DNA of 64,000 nt from Pseudomonas svalbardensis (GTDB taxonomy: Bacteria; Pseudomonadota; Gammaproteobacteria; Pseudomonadales; Pseudomonadaceae): contig NZ_CP125619.1 in assembly GCF_030053115.1 (NCBI RefSeq), positions 2,047,001 to 2,111,000 on the forward strand. Direction: 5' to 3'. A program made the translations under genes and the position numbers. Positions 24,822 through 33,716 of this stretch are shown here, one piece after another; positions within the stretch are counted from its first letter, which is position 1; the number at the start of each line of letters is the position of its first letter. Under the pieces are notes generated by a model. It was given only the letters and a program-made list of their open reading frames with translations, made no database searches and was not told the origin of the DNA.

Positions 24822-25439
24822 GTGGAAATTGCCTGTCTGGATCTTGAAGGTGTACTGGTCCCGGAAATCTGGATCGCCTTCGCCGAAAAAACCGGGATTG
24901 AATCCCTCAGGGCTACCACCCGGGACATCCCCGACTACGACGTGCTGATGAAGCAGCGCCTGCGGATCCTCGACGAGCACGGCTTGAAACTCGCTGATAT
25001 TCAGGAAGTGATCGCCACGCTCAAGCCACTGGATGGCGCCATCGAGTTCGTCAACTGGCTGCGTGAGCGCTTTCAGGTGGTGATTCTGTCGGACACGTTC
25101 TACGAGTTCTCCCAGCCGTTGATGCGTCAACTGGGCTTTCCGACATTGCTCTGCCATCGCCTGATTACTGACGATTCCGGTCGGGTGACGAGCTATCAAT
25201 TGCGTCAGAAAGATCCCAAGCGCCAGTCGGTTTTGGCCTTCAAGAGCCTTTACTACCGGGTGATCGCGGCGGGGGATTCCTACAACGACACTACGATGCT
25301 GGGTGAGGCGGATGTGGGGATTCTGTTTCATGCGCCGGACAATGTGATTCGCGAGTTTCCGCAGTTCCCGGCGGTGCACAGCTTTGAAGCGCTGAAGCAG
25401 GAGTTCATCAAGGCTTCGAATCGGGCGTTGAGTTTGTAG
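24822..25439 (+). CDS. thrH: Phosphoserine phosphatase / homoserine phosphotransferase
   Basis: The 205-residue HAD enzyme matches ThrH in length and motifs. The nucleophile motif LDLEGVL is at residues 6–12, SDTFYEF is motif II, and AAGDSYNDTTML near residue 150 is motif IV. ThrH dephosphorylates phosphoserine and can transfer phosphate to homoserine, feeding serine and threonine synthesis. Translation starts at GTG 24822: GGGAG lies 6–7 nt upstream and the product begins MEIACLDLEG. Confidence 0.93.
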   Translation: MEIACLDLEGVLVPEIWIAFAEKTGIESLRATTRDIPDYDVLMKQRLRILDEHGLKLADIQEVIATLKPLDGAIEFVNWLRERFQVVILSDTFYEFSQPLMRQLGFPTLLCHRLITDDSGRVTSYQLRQKDPKRQSVLAFKSLYYRVIAAGDSYNDTTMLGEADVGILFHAPDNVIREFPQFPAVHSFEALKQEFIKASNRALSL

Positions 25440-25454
25440 TTGTTTTCAAGGACG

Positions 25455-25524
25455 CCTTCGCGGGCAAGCCTCGTTCCTACAGGTGATCACCGGTCACAGT
25501 AGGAGCGAGGCTTGCCCGCGAAGC
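25455..25524. repeat. REP doublet
   Basis: Inverted units CTTCGCGGGCAAGCCTCG and CGAGGCTTGCCCGCGAAG flank an 18-nt spacer between the convergent thrH and pabB genes. It also ends close to the pabB stop. Confidence 0.88.
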
Positions 25525-25526
25525 TT

Positions 25527-26864
25527 TTAAAGGTTTTTCAGGGTGTCGAGCAATACCTTCACCTTGGTTATCGACTCCTGATACTCAGCCTGCCACTCAG
25601 AATCCGCGACGATTCCGCCACCGCCCCAGCAACACACCTGCCCATCCTTGACCAGCAAACTGCGAATCGCGATCGAGCTGTCCATCTCGCCGCGCACGTC
25701 CAGATAGAGCAAAGATCCGCAGTACAACCCACGACGCGTCGGCTCCAGTTCGTCGATGATCTGCATCGCGCGAATTTTCGGTGCACCGGTAATCGAGCCG
25801 CCAGGGAAGCTGCCGGCGATCAGGTCCAGCGCATCCCGGTCATCCGCCAGCTCTCCGGTGACGCTGCTCACCAGGTGATGCACGTTCGGGTAGCTTTCCA
25901 GGATGAACAACTCCGGGACCCGCACCGAACCGATACGGCAAGTCCGGCCGAGGTCATTGCGCAGCAGGTCGACGATCATCAGGTTTTCTGCGCGGTCCTT
26001 GGGGCTGGCCAGCAGTTCAGCGGCGTTTGCCGCATCTTCGGCAGCGGTCAGTCCGCGAGGGCGGGTGCCTTTGATCGGGCGGGTTTCCACATGGCGTTCG
26101 CTGACTTTGACGAAGCGTTCTGGCGACAGACTCAGTACCGCACCGCCGTCAGGCAAGCTCTGAAAACCGGAAAATGGCGTCGGGCACGCCGCCCGCAGCG
26201 CGCAATACGCGGCCCAAGGATCACCCTGGCACTGCGCGCGGAAACGCTGGGCGAAGTTGACCTGGTAACAGTCGCCGGCCTGGATGTATTGCTGAATGCG
26301 TTCGAGCGCGTGGCGATACTCGTCAGCGCTAAGGTCGGCCTTCATCGGGGCTTTCAACTTGAAAGGCTCGACTGCTTCAGCCGTAGGCTTACTGAATAGC
26401 GTGATCAGACGCTGACGTTCGCTGTCGATCAGCGACGGGTGGAAGACCAACTGACTTGTACTCAGTTGGTGATCGCTGATCAGCGCCCAGTCATACAGCC
26501 CAAAGCGTGCATCGGGCAGTTGCAGATCGTCCTGCGCCTGACTCGGCAGGTTTTCCAGATGCCGACCGAAGTCGTAGCTCAGGTAACCGATGAGGCCGCC
26601 AGCGAAGGGCAAATCGTAAGGAGCAGCCGCTTCACCGAGTCGTGTCAGATTATCGCGAATGCGTTGCAGGAAATCGCTGCCACTTTCGTCAGGCAATACT
26701 GCTATTTGCTCCAGCGGCCAGGCACTGAGCAGGTCATAACGTCCACGCTCGGCACTCGGTCGGCCACTGTCGAGCAGCACGGCACCGGGGGCATGACGAA
26801 TCGCCGCGAAATACTCGGCGGGGTTGGCGCGATAGGGGAGCGGGTGTACGGAACAGGTCAACAT
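25527..26864 (-). CDS. pabB: Aminodeoxychorismate synthase component I
   Basis: The 445-residue enzyme converts chorismate plus ammonia to 4-amino-4-deoxychorismate in folate synthesis. It has the chorismate-enzyme signatures PIKGTRPRG near residue 270, ENLMIVDLLRNDLGR near 300 and GSFPGGSITGAPK near 355. The PIKGT lysine region is typical of PabB rather than TrpE. Its amidotransferase partner PabA is not in the window. The last ~15 codons approach the REP repeat. It is monocistronic. Confidence 0.93.
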   Translation of the reverse strand: MLTCSVHPLPYRANPAEYFAAIRHAPGAVLLDSGRPSAERGRYDLLSAWPLEQIAVLPDESGSDFLQRIRDNLTRLGEAAAPYDLPFAGGLIGYLSYDFGRHLENLPSQAQDDLQLPDARFGLYDWALISDHQLSTSQLVFHPSLIDSERQRLITLFSKPTAEAVEPFKLKAPMKADLSADEYRHALERIQQYIQAGDCYQVNFAQRFRAQCQGDPWAAYCALRAACPTPFSGFQSLPDGGAVLSLSPERFVKVSERHVETRPIKGTRPRGLTAAEDAANAAELLASPKDRAENLMIVDLLRNDLGRTCRIGSVRVPELFILESYPNVHHLVSSVTGELADDRDALDLIAGSFPGGSITGAPKIRAMQIIDELEPTRRGLYCGSLLYLDVRGEMDSSIAIRSLLVKDGQVCCWGGGGIVADSEWQAEYQESITKVKVLLDTLKNL

Positions 26865-26992
26865 GGGCGGGGCAGATCAGCCAACGAGGCGAGGGTGGCG
26901 ATTGTAGTCTCCTCGGGGAATTGCTCCTAGAGGGGATGTCGGGGATTGGCAGGTTGGTGGAGGTTCAGGATTTGTGTCGGATTCAAAAGCCA

Positions 26993-27165
26993 CCCCTCAC
27001 CCCAGCCCTCCCGAAACGTCGGACCGCCCCAGTGGGGAGAGGGGGAAAGGGAGCAGATTGGGGGCTTTTCAAAACCTGAGTTCGGCTCGGGCTTTCAGGT
27101 CGACGCAGCTCCAAGAACACCTCGGTCAGTCCCCTCTACCTCTGGGAGAGGGTTAGGGTGAGGGG
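26993..27165. repeat. 173-bp intergenic repeat with imperfect terminal inverted repeats
   Basis: The ends CCCCTCACCCCAGCCCTCCC and the complementary GGGAGAGGGTTAGGGTGAGGGG type sequence face each other; inside are GGGGAGAGGG and CTCTGGGAGAGG motifs. CCCTCACCC/GGGTGAGGG-ended repeats of this kind are widely dispersed between genes in Pseudomonas and other Proteobacteria. It fills most of the 306-bp gap upstream of pabB; its right end is only 6 bp from the ATP-grasp stop. Confidence 0.75.
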
Positions 27166-27170
27166 CGATT

Positions 27171-28157
27171 TCAGCCCTCAACCGCAGGAATATGCCCAAA
27201 CATTTCCTGAACAAACTCAACCCGCTCCTGCACCGTCTCAACAACCCCGCGAGCCTTCAACTCTTCAATTCGCGCCTCGACCGCATGGGTACGCAACGTC
27301 AGCCCACAATCATTAGCAATCTGAATATTCAACCCAGGCCGTGCGTTGAGCTCAAGAATCAGCGGCCCTTTCTCCTGGTCCAGCACCATGTCGACACCGA
27401 TATAACCCAGCCCGCACAGCTCATAGCAGCCCGCGGCAAGTTTCATGAAACCGTCCCAGTAGGGCAGTTGCACGCCATCCACTGCGTTGGTGGTGTCCGG
27501 GTGTTTGGTGATGATGTTATTCAGCCAGGTGCCGCGCAGGGTCAGGCCGGTGGCCAAGTCGACACCGACACCGATGGCGCCCTGGTGCAGGTTGGCCTTG
27601 CCGCCGGACTGGCGGGTGGGCAGCCGCAGCATGGCCATCACCGGATAGCCCATCAGCACGATGATCCGAATGTCCGGCACGCCTTCATAGCTGATGCTCT
27701 TGAAGATCTGGTCCGGGGTCACGCGGTACTCGATCAGCGCCCGATCCCGGTGACCGCCCAAGGAGTAGAGGCCGGTCAGGATGCTGGAGATATGGTGCTC
27801 GATTTCCTCATGGCTGATGATCTTGCCGGACACCGTGCGATAGCGGCCCTCAAAACGGTCGGCAATCACAATGATGCCGTCACCGCCCGCGCCCTGGGCC
27901 GGTTTGATCACGAAGTCGTTGCGCCCGCCGATGATGTCGTTGAGGTTGTCGATTTCTTTTTCGGTGGAAATCACGCCATACAGTTCCGGCACATGAATGC
28001 CGGCGGCGATGGCGCGTTCCTTGGTGATGATCTTGTCATCGACGATCGGGTACAGACTGCGCTTGTTGTACTTGAGCACGTAGTCTGCGTTACGCCGATT
28101 GATCCCCATGATGCCCCGGGCTTCCAGGGCCTTCCAGGTCTTCCAGAAGCCGAACAT
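27171..28157 (-). CDS. ATP-grasp ligase, RimK/alpha-L-glutamate ligase-related
   Basis: The 328-residue protein has an ATP-grasp fold. FVIKPAQGAGGDGI near residue 82 is the ATP lysine and glycine-rich loop, IEYRV lies near residue 142, and GVDMVLD…ILELNARPGLNIQIA near 270 binds Mg2+-ATP. The family joins an amino acid or amine to a carboxylate; RimK relatives add glutamate to protein C-termini. It follows the inactive transglutaminase/7TM gene with a 1-nt TGATG overlap, so it is third in a conserved three-gene operon. The substrate is unknown. Confidence 0.88.
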   Translation of the reverse strand: MFGFWKTWKALEARGIMGINRRNADYVLKYNKRSLYPIVDDKIITKERAIAAGIHVPELYGVISTEKEIDNLNDIIGGRNDFVIKPAQGAGGDGIIVIADRFEGRYRTVSGKIISHEEIEHHISSILTGLYSLGGHRDRALIEYRVTPDQIFKSISYEGVPDIRIIVLMGYPVMAMLRLPTRQSGGKANLHQGAIGVGVDLATGLTLRGTWLNNIITKHPDTTNAVDGVQLPYWDGFMKLAAGCYELCGLGYIGVDMVLDQEKGPLILELNARPGLNIQIANDCGLTLRTHAVEARIEELKARGVVETVQERVEFVQEMFGHIPAVEG

Positions 28158-29692
28158 CAGGCGTCAGCCTTCTTCAGGAAGGCCTTGAAACGCACCAGTT
28201 CGGTCAGGCGGTAGCCGCGATAACGCCCCATCGCCAGCATGAAGCCCACCAGGATCAACAGGATCGCCGGGAAGGTGAACACGAAGTAAACCAGTTCCGG
28301 AACGCTCATGATCAGGTGCGACAGCGACGCGGCGAACAGCGTACCGATCGCCACTTTCATGGCGTGGCCGGAGCCGCGTTCTTCCCAGGTAATCGACAGG
28401 CGTTCGATGGTCATGGTCAGAATCACCATCGGGAACAGCGCCACCGACAACCCGCGTTCCAGGCCGAGTTTATGGCTGAGCAGGCTGATCGCCGCGATCA
28501 GCACCACCACGAAAGTCAGCACCACCGACAGCCTCGGCAGCATTTGCAGCTTCAAGTGTTCAAGGTAGGAGCGCAGCGACAGGCCCAGCGCCGTGATGAT
28601 GGTAAACAGCACGATACCGAAGCCGAGCTGGGTTTCCCTGAAGGCGAGGGCGATCAGCACGGGAGTAAAGGTGCCGAGGGTTTGAATGCCGATCAGGTTG
28701 CGCAGGATCAAAATCACCAGCACACCGATCGGGATCATCACCATGATCATGAACGTCTGCTGGGTTTGCAGCGGCAAACCGTACAGCGAGTATTCGAGAA
28801 AGTTGGCGTCGGTGTTTTCGTCGGTCAGCTTGGCCAGGCGGATCGCATTCATCTCGCTGTTGTTCAGGCTGAAGGTAACGTTGGCTTTCTTGCCACCATC
28901 GACAGTGATCAGGTTTTCGTCACCGGTCCACCACAGCAGGCGGTCGGTCGGCAGGCCCTGTTCACCGGTTTCCGGGTTGAAATACAGCCAGTCGGTGCCG
29001 TTGAAACTGCGCAGCCAGAGTTCCGGCATTTGCGGCTGGTCGGCCACCAGACGAATGGTGTGGACCTTTTCCACCGGCACGTGGGCGATGGACAGCACCA
29101 GCTCGACGATTTTCGCCTTGTGGCCCGCGGATGGATCGCCGCCCAGCAGCAGTTTAACGTTGTCGTCGTTGAGGTTATTAACCCGCTTGATGGCTTCGCC
29201 GATGAAGGTTTCGACGTCGGCCGAGTGTTGGCGAATCGGTGCGAGCAGGGCTTCGGCGGCGACTTTTTCCGCGCCTTCGACGGCGATGCTGTCGCGGAAG
29301 GTCGGGCCTTTGATCTTGGATTTTTCACCGGTGTAGCGCTTGGTCAGCACCAGGCGGTAATAAAGCGTTTGATTCCCCTTGGCCCGACGTGCCGACCAGG
29401 TGACTTTGCGGTTGCCGTCGGCACGGTTCACGGCCACGCCGTAGTTATTGGAAATGAAGCTCTCGTTGAGGCTGACGTAATCGCGGCTCAGCGGCGGCAC
29501 GAACATCTGGATCTTGACCGGGTCCTTGGTACTGGCGACGAACTCGACTTTGGCGTCGATGTTCCACAAGTCGTCGGTGGCGTCTTCGGTCACGGGGATG
29601 CCGAGCACGAAGATCTGATAGGCCGTGACTGAAATACCCAGCACCACCAGGATGGCGATCAGGAATTTCAGGTGAAGGGTAAGAGAGCGCAT
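28157..29692 (-). CDS. Inactive transglutaminase-like protein fused to seven-helix membrane domain
   Basis: The 511-residue protein has one N-terminal membrane helix (residues 7–27), a large periplasmic region to about residue 270 that resembles a transglutaminase fold without a visible catalytic Cys-His-Asp set (GDPSAGHKAKIVEL, WLRSFNGTDWLYFNPETGEQGLP), then about seven hydrophobic helices (QTFMIMVMIPIGVLVIL… to …LILVGFMLAMGRY). It lies between a retropepsin-like protease gene (5 bp upstream) and an ATP-grasp ligase gene (overlapping stop/start). The trio suggests periplasmic peptide processing and sensing coupled to cytosolic ligation. No direct function is known to me. Confidence 0.85.
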   Translation of the reverse strand: MRSLTLHLKFLIAILVVLGISVTAYQIFVLGIPVTEDATDDLWNIDAKVEFVASTKDPVKIQMFVPPLSRDYVSLNESFISNNYGVAVNRADGNRKVTWSARRAKGNQTLYYRLVLTKRYTGEKSKIKGPTFRDSIAVEGAEKVAAEALLAPIRQHSADVETFIGEAIKRVNNLNDDNVKLLLGGDPSAGHKAKIVELVLSIAHVPVEKVHTIRLVADQPQMPELWLRSFNGTDWLYFNPETGEQGLPTDRLLWWTGDENLITVDGGKKANVTFSLNNSEMNAIRLAKLTDENTDANFLEYSLYGLPLQTQQTFMIMVMIPIGVLVILILRNLIGIQTLGTFTPVLIALAFRETQLGFGIVLFTIITALGLSLRSYLEHLKLQMLPRLSVVLTFVVVLIAAISLLSHKLGLERGLSVALFPMVILTMTIERLSITWEERGSGHAMKVAIGTLFAASLSHLIMSVPELVYFVFTFPAILLILVGFMLAMGRYRGYRLTELVRFKAFLKKADA

Positions 29693-29697
29693 TGGAA

Positions 29698-30234
29698 TTA
29701 CTCTGCGGTATGAGCGTCGGTGGCGCAGGCGGGTTTGCCAGCAGCGTATTTAAGACTGGGGTCGACCAGCGCATCGAAGCGTTTCAGTGCTTCGGAGCCG
29801 ATCAGGAGCGGGTATTGGAAAGCGCTGCGGTCGGTCAAGTTCACTTCGATGCTGCGTAAAGCCGAACCCATGCAGATATTCAGCTCGATCACCGGACGGG
29901 CGGTGTACTTCTTGCCTTCTTCCGGGTCGTAGTCGCCGGCCCTGCGCTTGATCTTGCTGACGCGGGCCAGTGGCCGTTCGATCGGGTGCGAGTGCGCAGC
30001 GTCGATCGCCAGATAGAAGCGCACCCAGGATTCGCCATTGCGTTTGAAGCGTTTGATGTCTCGGGCACTCAGGGACGCGGTTTTCGCCCCGGTGTCGAGT
30101 TTGGCGGCGACTTCCAGGTCGATGCCGTCCAGGGAGGCGTACTCGTTGAGGCCGTAAACAGTCTTTTCCCCCGCCGCGGCGAAACCGGGCAGGCAAAGAA
30201 GATAAAGGAAGGTGGGGAAGGGCTTGAGTCTCAT
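29698..30234 (-). CDS. Retropepsin-like aspartic (putative ATP-dependent zinc) protease, exported
   Basis: The 178-residue product has a signal peptide (MRLKPFPTFLYLLCLPGFAAA). It then carries the single-domain retropepsin motif LDTGAKTASLSA near residue 49, with the catalytic aspartate, plus RPVIELNICMG and YPLLIGSEALKRFDALVDPS. The family is labelled ATP-dependent zinc protease in databases, but the D-T-G motif indicates a dimeric aspartic protease. The start at 30234 has AGGA upstream; an upstream in-frame ATG would remove the signal-peptide position. First gene of the operon with the 7TM protein and ATP-grasp ligase. Confidence 0.83.
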   Translation of the reverse strand: MRLKPFPTFLYLLCLPGFAAAGEKTVYGLNEYASLDGIDLEVAAKLDTGAKTASLSARDIKRFKRNGESWVRFYLAIDAAHSHPIERPLARVSKIKRRAGDYDPEEGKKYTARPVIELNICMGSALRSIEVNLTDRSAFQYPLLIGSEALKRFDALVDPSLKYAAGKPACATDAHTAE

Positions 30235-30448
30235 AAATCCTGGTGCGCAGCGGTCCGTACTTCGATTCAAGGCCCTGGCATTGCTGCGCAAGCTCCCTCG
30301 TATGCCTATCAACTGTTTATGACAAGCAGTGCAGATGTCACAAACAAATGCGGCCGGCATTCTAGCACGGTGGTTTTATGGCGCCAGCGCCGGGAGGCGG
30401 CTATAAACAGAGGGACTGCTTCGTTAAGGTGCAGTCGGTTATTAGACG

Positions 30449-30460
30449 ATTGTCGACAAT
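30449..30460. promoter_or_regulatory. Candidate PrpR operator 1
   Basis: ATTGTCGACAAT is a perfect 12-bp palindrome 74–85 bp before the prpR start. A near copy lies at 30523–30533. FadR-subfamily GntR proteins bind TTGT…ACAA palindromes, so this is the likely autoregulatory site of the prp operon. The remainder of the 30235–30533 gap holds no ORF and serves two divergent promoters. Confidence 0.65.
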
Positions 30461-30522
30461 ACCTATTTATCCTTTGACTAAAAGGTCTGTATTAGCTAGT
30501 TTTTGCGGCATCAGCTTTCAAG

Positions 30523-30533
30523 GTGTCGACAAT
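30523..30533. promoter_or_regulatory. Candidate PrpR operator 2, next to the prpR start
   Basis: GTGTCGACAAT repeats the first operator core (TGTCGACA) with one mismatch in the outer arm. It abuts the prpR ATG at 30534, so binding would block transcription or initiation of translation of the whole prp operon. Confidence 0.5.
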
Positions 30534-31256
30534 ATGCTGGATCAACTCGATCCCCCGGTCATTGCCCAAGACGATTCCGAGACACTTTCCGAGAACGTCT
30601 TCCGGCGCATTCAGGCGGCCATCGTCAAGGGTGAGATCGCCCCGGGCAGCAAGATCTCCGAGCCGGAACTGGCGCGCACCTATGGCATCAGCCGCGGGCC
30701 GCTGCGTGAGGCGATCCACCGTCTGGAAGGCCAGCGCCTGCTGGTTCGCGTGCCGCACGTCGGGGCGCGGGTGGTTTCGTTGAGCCATGCCGAGCTGCTG
30801 GAACTCTACGAAATCCGCGAATCCCTCGAAGGCATGGCCTGCCGTCTGGCGGCCGAGCGCATGACCCTCGAAGAAATCGACGAACTGCGCCGGGTCCTCG
30901 AAACCCACGAGCGCGATGCGGCGTTTCAGGCCGGTGTCGGCTACTACCAGCAGGAAGGCGATTTCGACTTCCACTACCGAATCATCCAGGGCAGCGGCAA
31001 CCGCACCCTGACGCAGATGCTCTGCGGCGAGCTCTATCAACTGGTGCGCATGTACCGCATCCAGTTTTCCACCACGCCCAATCGCCCGCGTCAGGCCTTT
31101 GCCGAGCACCACCGAATTCTCGACGCCATCGCCGACCGTGACGGTGAGCTGGCCGAGTTGTTGATGCGCCGCCATATCGGCGCCTCCAAACGCAATATCG
31201 CTCGTCACTACCAGGACGGCGCAAACCAGACAGCCACTGAACGAGGTGAGTCATGA
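30534..31256 (+). CDS. prpR: GntR-family regulator of the methylcitrate operon
   Basis: The 240-residue protein has a GntR winged helix ([47 protein letters not shown], residues 18–65) and a C-terminal all-helical FCD ligand domain with metal-ligand histidines ([21 protein letters not shown]). It leads the prp operon and overlaps prpB by ATGA. It is expected to repress the operon and respond to a pathway intermediate such as 2-methylcitrate; the ligand is inference. The ATG at 30534 has AAGGTG upstream. Unrelated to the sigma-54-type PrpR of enterics. Confidence 0.9.
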   Translation: MLDQLDPPVIAQDDSETLSENVFRRIQAAIVKGEIAPGSKISEPELARTYGISRGPLREAIHRLEGQRLLVRVPHVGARVVSLSHAELLELYEIRESLEGMACRLAAERMTLEEIDELRRVLETHERDAAFQAGVGYYQQEGDFDFHYRIIQGSGNRTLTQMLCGELYQLVRMYRIQFSTTPNRPRQAFAEHHRILDAIADRDGELAELLMRRHIGASKRNIARHYQDGANQTATERGES

Positions 31257-32143
31257 GTTCCAACAAGAGCACTCCAGGCCAGCGTTTCCGCGATGCGGTC
31301 GCCAGCGAACATCCGCTGCAAGTGGTCGGCGCGATCAACGCCAATCACGCGCTGCTGGCCAAGCGCGCCGGTTTCAAGGCTATTTATCTGTCGGGTGGCG
31401 GGGTGGCTGCCGGCTCCCTCGGCGTGCCGGACTTGGGTATCACCGGTCTGGACGATGTGCTGACTGACGTACGTCGCATCACTGACGTCTGCGACCTGCC
31501 GCTGCTGGTGGACGTGGACACCGGTTTCGGTTCTTCGGCGTTCAACGTCGCGCGCACCGTCAAGTCGATGATCAAGTTCGGCGCGGCGGCGATTCACATC
31601 GAAGACCAGGTCGGCGCCAAGCGCTGCGGGCACCGTCCTAATAAAGAGATCGTGTCGCTGCAGGAAATGGTCGATCGCATCAAGGCTGCTGTCGATGCCC
31701 GCACCGATGACAGCTTCGTGATCATGGCCCGCACCGACGCCCTTGCGGTGGAAGGCCTGGAATCTGCACTGGATCGTGCCGCGGCGTGCATCGAGGCCGG
31801 CGCTGACATGATCTTCCCGGAAGCCATCACCGAACTGGACATGTACAAGCTGTTCGCCAACCGCGTGAAAGCGCCGATCCTGGCCAACATCACCGAATTC
31901 GGCGCGACGCCGCTGTACACCACCGAGCAACTCGCTGCTGCCGATGTGTCGCTGGTGCTGTACCCGCTGTCGGCGTTCCGCGCGATGAACAAAGCTGCAG
32001 AAAACGTCTACACCGCGATCCGCCGCGACGGCACGCAACAGAACGTCATCGACACCATGCAGACGCGCATGGAGCTTTACGATCGCATCGACTACCACAC
32101 CTTCGAGCAGAAGCTCGATGCGTTGTTCGCCGCGAAGAAGTAA
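31253..32143 (+). CDS. prpB: 2-methylisocitrate lyase
   Basis: The 296-residue enzyme splits 2-methylisocitrate into pyruvate and succinate, the last step of the methylcitrate cycle for propionyl-CoA. The active-site segment [11 protein letters not shown] near residue 121 holds the catalytic cysteine of the isocitrate-lyase family, and VDVDTGFG near 84 binds Mg2+. Start and prpR stop overlap as ATGA, so translation is coupled. Length matches known PrpB proteins. Confidence 0.96.
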   Translation: MSSNKSTPGQRFRDAVASEHPLQVVGAINANHALLAKRAGFKAIYLSGGGVAAGSLGVPDLGITGLDDVLTDVRRITDVCDLPLLVDVDTGFGSSAFNVARTVKSMIKFGAAAIHIEDQVGAKRCGHRPNKEIVSLQEMVDRIKAAVDARTDDSFVIMARTDALAVEGLESALDRAAACIEAGADMIFPEAITELDMYKLFANRVKAPILANITEFGATPLYTTEQLAAADVSLVLYPLSAFRAMNKAAENVYTAIRRDGTQQNVIDTMQTRMELYDRIDYHTFEQKLDALFAAKK

Positions 32144-32158
32144 TGACGAACGCACCTC

Positions 32159-32324
32159 TGTAGCAGCTGCCGAGCAGCGCGAGGCTGCGTTCGAGGCCGA
32201 AGGACTCGCCAAGCCGGGCAACCGTGCTTACAGGTTTTACGACTGCTTCGCAGCCGAACGCAGCCTCGCGCTGCTCGACAGCTGCTACGAGAGGACGCAG
32301 CCTCGCAGGCTCGACAGCTGCTAC
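32159..32324. repeat. Long inverted repeat with an extra half-copy between prpB and prpC
   Basis: A 34-nt arm (about 32159–32193, core AGCAGCGCGAGGCTGCGTTCG) faces its complement (32255–32288). A third partial copy of the complement, with a shortened core, follows at 32293–32324. It is a REP-like element of a different sequence class from the others in this window. It fills the prpB–prpC gap. Confidence 0.82.
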
Positions 32325-32386
32325 GAAAAGAATGTAACCGTGTAGAAATTGCAGATTCCCTAACAAATTCAAGATTGGAGACAGCA

Positions 32387-33514
32387 ATGGCCGAAGCAAA
32401 AGTACTCAGTGGCGCCGGGCTCCGTGGCCAGGTTGCCGGGCAAACCGCACTGTCCACCGTGGGCCAGTCGGGCGCAGGCCTGACCTATCGTGGCTACGAC
32501 GTTCGCGAACTGGCGGCTGACGCACAATTCGAAGAAGTGGCCTACCTGCTGCTTTACGGCGAACTGCCGACCAAAACACAACTCGCCGCTTACATCAGCA
32601 AACTGAGCAAGCTGCGCGACCTGCCGCAAGCGCTGAAAGAAGTGCTGGAACGCATCCCCGCCGACGCCCACCCGATGGACGTGATGCGCACCGGTTGCTC
32701 GTTCCTGGGCAACATCGAGCCGGAGAAGGACTTCTCCGAACAACACGACGTGACCGACCGCCTGCTGGCCGCGTTCCCGGCGATCATGTGCTACTGGTAT
32801 CGCTTCAGCCATGACGGCAAACGCATCAGCTGCGTGAGCGACGAACAATCCATCGGCGGCCACTTCCTGCACCTGCTGCACGACAAGAAGCCGAGCGAGT
32901 TGCACGTCAAAGTGATGAACGTTTCGCTGATTCTCTACGCGGAACACGAGTTCAACGCCTCGACCTTCACCGCACGGGTTTGTGCATCGACGCTGTCGGA
33001 CATGTACTCCTGCGTCACGGCCGCCATTGGCTCGCTGCGTGGTCCGCTGCATGGCGGCGCCAACGAAGCGGCGATGGAAATGATCGAGCGCTTCAGCTCG
33101 CCGGAAGAGGCGATCAAAGGCACCCTCGGCATGCTCGAGCGCAAGGACAAGATCATGGGCTTCGGTCACGCGATCTATAAGGACAACGATCCGCGCAACG
33201 AGGTGATCAAGGGCTGGTCGAAAAAACTCGCTGACGAAGTGGGCGACACCGTGTTGTTCCCGGTTTCCGAAGCCATCGACAAGACCATGTGGGAACAGAA
33301 GAAACTGTTCCCGAACGCCGACTTCTACCATGCGTCGACGTACCACTTCATGGGCATCCCGACCAAGTTGTTCACACCGATTTTCGTCTGCTCGCGCCTG
33401 ACCGGCTGGGCGGCGCACGTGTTCGAACAACGTGCCAACAACCGCATCATCCGCCCGAGCGCCGAGTACGTCGGCGTCGAACAGCGCAAGTTCGTGCCAA
33501 TCGAACAACGCTGA
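32387..33514 (+). CDS. prpC: 2-methylcitrate synthase
   Basis: The 375-residue citrate-synthase family enzyme condenses propionyl-CoA with oxaloacetate. Conserved pieces include GLTYRGYDVRELA near residue 27, GGANEAAMEMI near 224 (active histidine region HGGANE) and GFGHAIYKDNDPRNEVIK near 262. The ATG at 32387 has TTGGAG upstream and gives MAEAKVLSGAGLRGQ; an earlier TTG would add only four residues. Second enzyme of the prp operon. Confidence 0.95.
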   Translation: MAEAKVLSGAGLRGQVAGQTALSTVGQSGAGLTYRGYDVRELAADAQFEEVAYLLLYGELPTKTQLAAYISKLSKLRDLPQALKEVLERIPADAHPMDVMRTGCSFLGNIEPEKDFSEQHDVTDRLLAAFPAIMCYWYRFSHDGKRISCVSDEQSIGGHFLHLLHDKKPSELHVKVMNVSLILYAEHEFNASTFTARVCASTLSDMYSCVTAAIGSLRGPLHGGANEAAMEMIERFSSPEEAIKGTLGMLERKDKIMGFGHAIYKDNDPRNEVIKGWSKKLADEVGDTVLFPVSEAIDKTMWEQKKLFPNADFYHASTYHFMGIPTKLFTPIFVCSRLTGWAAHVFEQRANNRIIRPSAEYVGVEQRKFVPIEQR

Positions 33515-33556
33515 ATGGTGGAGGCTGAGGCAGCTAACTGAAGGAACCGGGAACCC

Positions 33557-33646
33557 TGTGGGAGCGAGCCTGCTCGCGAAGACGGACTGACATCCAACAA
33601 TGATGTCGACTGAAATACCGCTTTCGCGAGCAGGCTCGCTCCCACA
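33557..33646. repeat. REP doublet (copy 1 of a matched pair)
   Basis: TGTGGGAGCGAGCCTGCTCG and its complement flank a 42-nt spacer between prpC and acnD. The whole 90-nt element recurs after prpF at 37577–37666 with about six differences. Confidence 0.92.
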
Positions 33647-33716
33647 TTGGATCGTGTGACTTTCAGGGCTAGCGCCAGGCACCCACTTTCGCAACTACCG
33701 TGACCGAGTCCTGACG

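Noticed and set aside
28316..29632. 438-codon plus-strand frame
   Set aside because: Antisense to the transglutaminase/7TM gene, His/Gln-rich shadow translation without a start context.
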